6,237 bases of DNA. It comes from Pyrobaculum sp. (GTDB taxonomy: Archaea; Thermoproteota; Thermoprotei; Thermoproteales; Thermoproteaceae). The notes beneath the pieces are model-generated. The model made no database searches, was not told the origin of the DNA, and was given only the letters and a program-made list of their open reading frames with translations. Where the stretch lies: contig JAEMPK010000099.1 of assembly GCA_022759345.1 (NCBI GenBank), positions 1-6,237 on the forward strand, in the 5' to 3' direction. The position numbers were made by a program, and so were the translations under genes. This document shows positions 6,221 to 6,237 of the stretch, in pieces; the first letter of the stretch is position 1, and each line of letters begins with the position of its first letter.

Positions 6221-6237
6221 GCGGGTCGTAGGCCTGG

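Noticed and set aside
1..6237. C/D box small RNAs, tRNA genes, CRISPR arrays, insertion sequences
   Set aside because: C-box-like GATGA strings occur only within coding sequence and without a properly spaced D box; I saw no tRNA cloverleaf, regular repeats or transposase.

Overview
The window looks like chromosomal DNA from a hyperthermophilic crenarchaeon, most likely a Thermoproteales member close to Pyrobaculum. The signs are archaeal BRE/TATA promoters placed about 22-28 nt from start codons (leaderless style), frequent GTG starts, GC-rich codons with AGG/ATA usage, and a gene for the archaeal wyosine enzyme Taw3. Genus is inferred from style and content, not from a marker gene. No tRNA, rRNA, CRISPR array, insertion sequence or phage gene was seen.

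Layout. On the minus strand (1-2417) lies a tldD-tldE pair. TldD is complete with its zinc motif. TldE starts inside the tldD stop (ATGA overlap) and runs off the left edge, so its C-terminus is missing. A short divergent control region (2418-2506) holds a 9-bp inverted repeat placed symmetrically with respect to ATG codons on both sides. From 2507 a plus-strand gene encodes a polytopic, histidine-containing membrane protein of unknown family. It ends in six prolines and overlaps by 4 bp, tail to tail, the end of a minus-strand heme o synthase gene (ctaB/cyoE, 3448-4284). A second divergent region (4285-4364) carries two back-to-back BRE/TATA promoters. On its right, a plus-strand DapA-family aldolase (4365-5270) is followed after 3 bp by taw3 (5274-5927). 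A small winged-helix DNA-binding protein (5972-6220) has its own promoter just after the taw3 stop.

How the genes relate. TldD/TldE form a known heterodimeric protease. The heme o synthase modifies heme b for heme-copper oxidases, and the membrane protein beside it has histidines in its membrane segments, including an HxHxM pattern reminiscent of NnrS-type heme/copper membrane proteins. That link is only a hypothesis. The aldolase keeps the family's Schiff-base lysine and catalytic tyrosine but has Ala where dihydrodipicolinate synthases have Arg138, so its substrate is probably not that of true DapA. Its tight spacing to taw3 suggests co-transcription without an obvious shared pathway.

Nothing here is clearly a new multi-gene system. 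The most promising items are the unassigned membrane protein with its symmetric divergent promoter, and the aldolase of unknown specificity.
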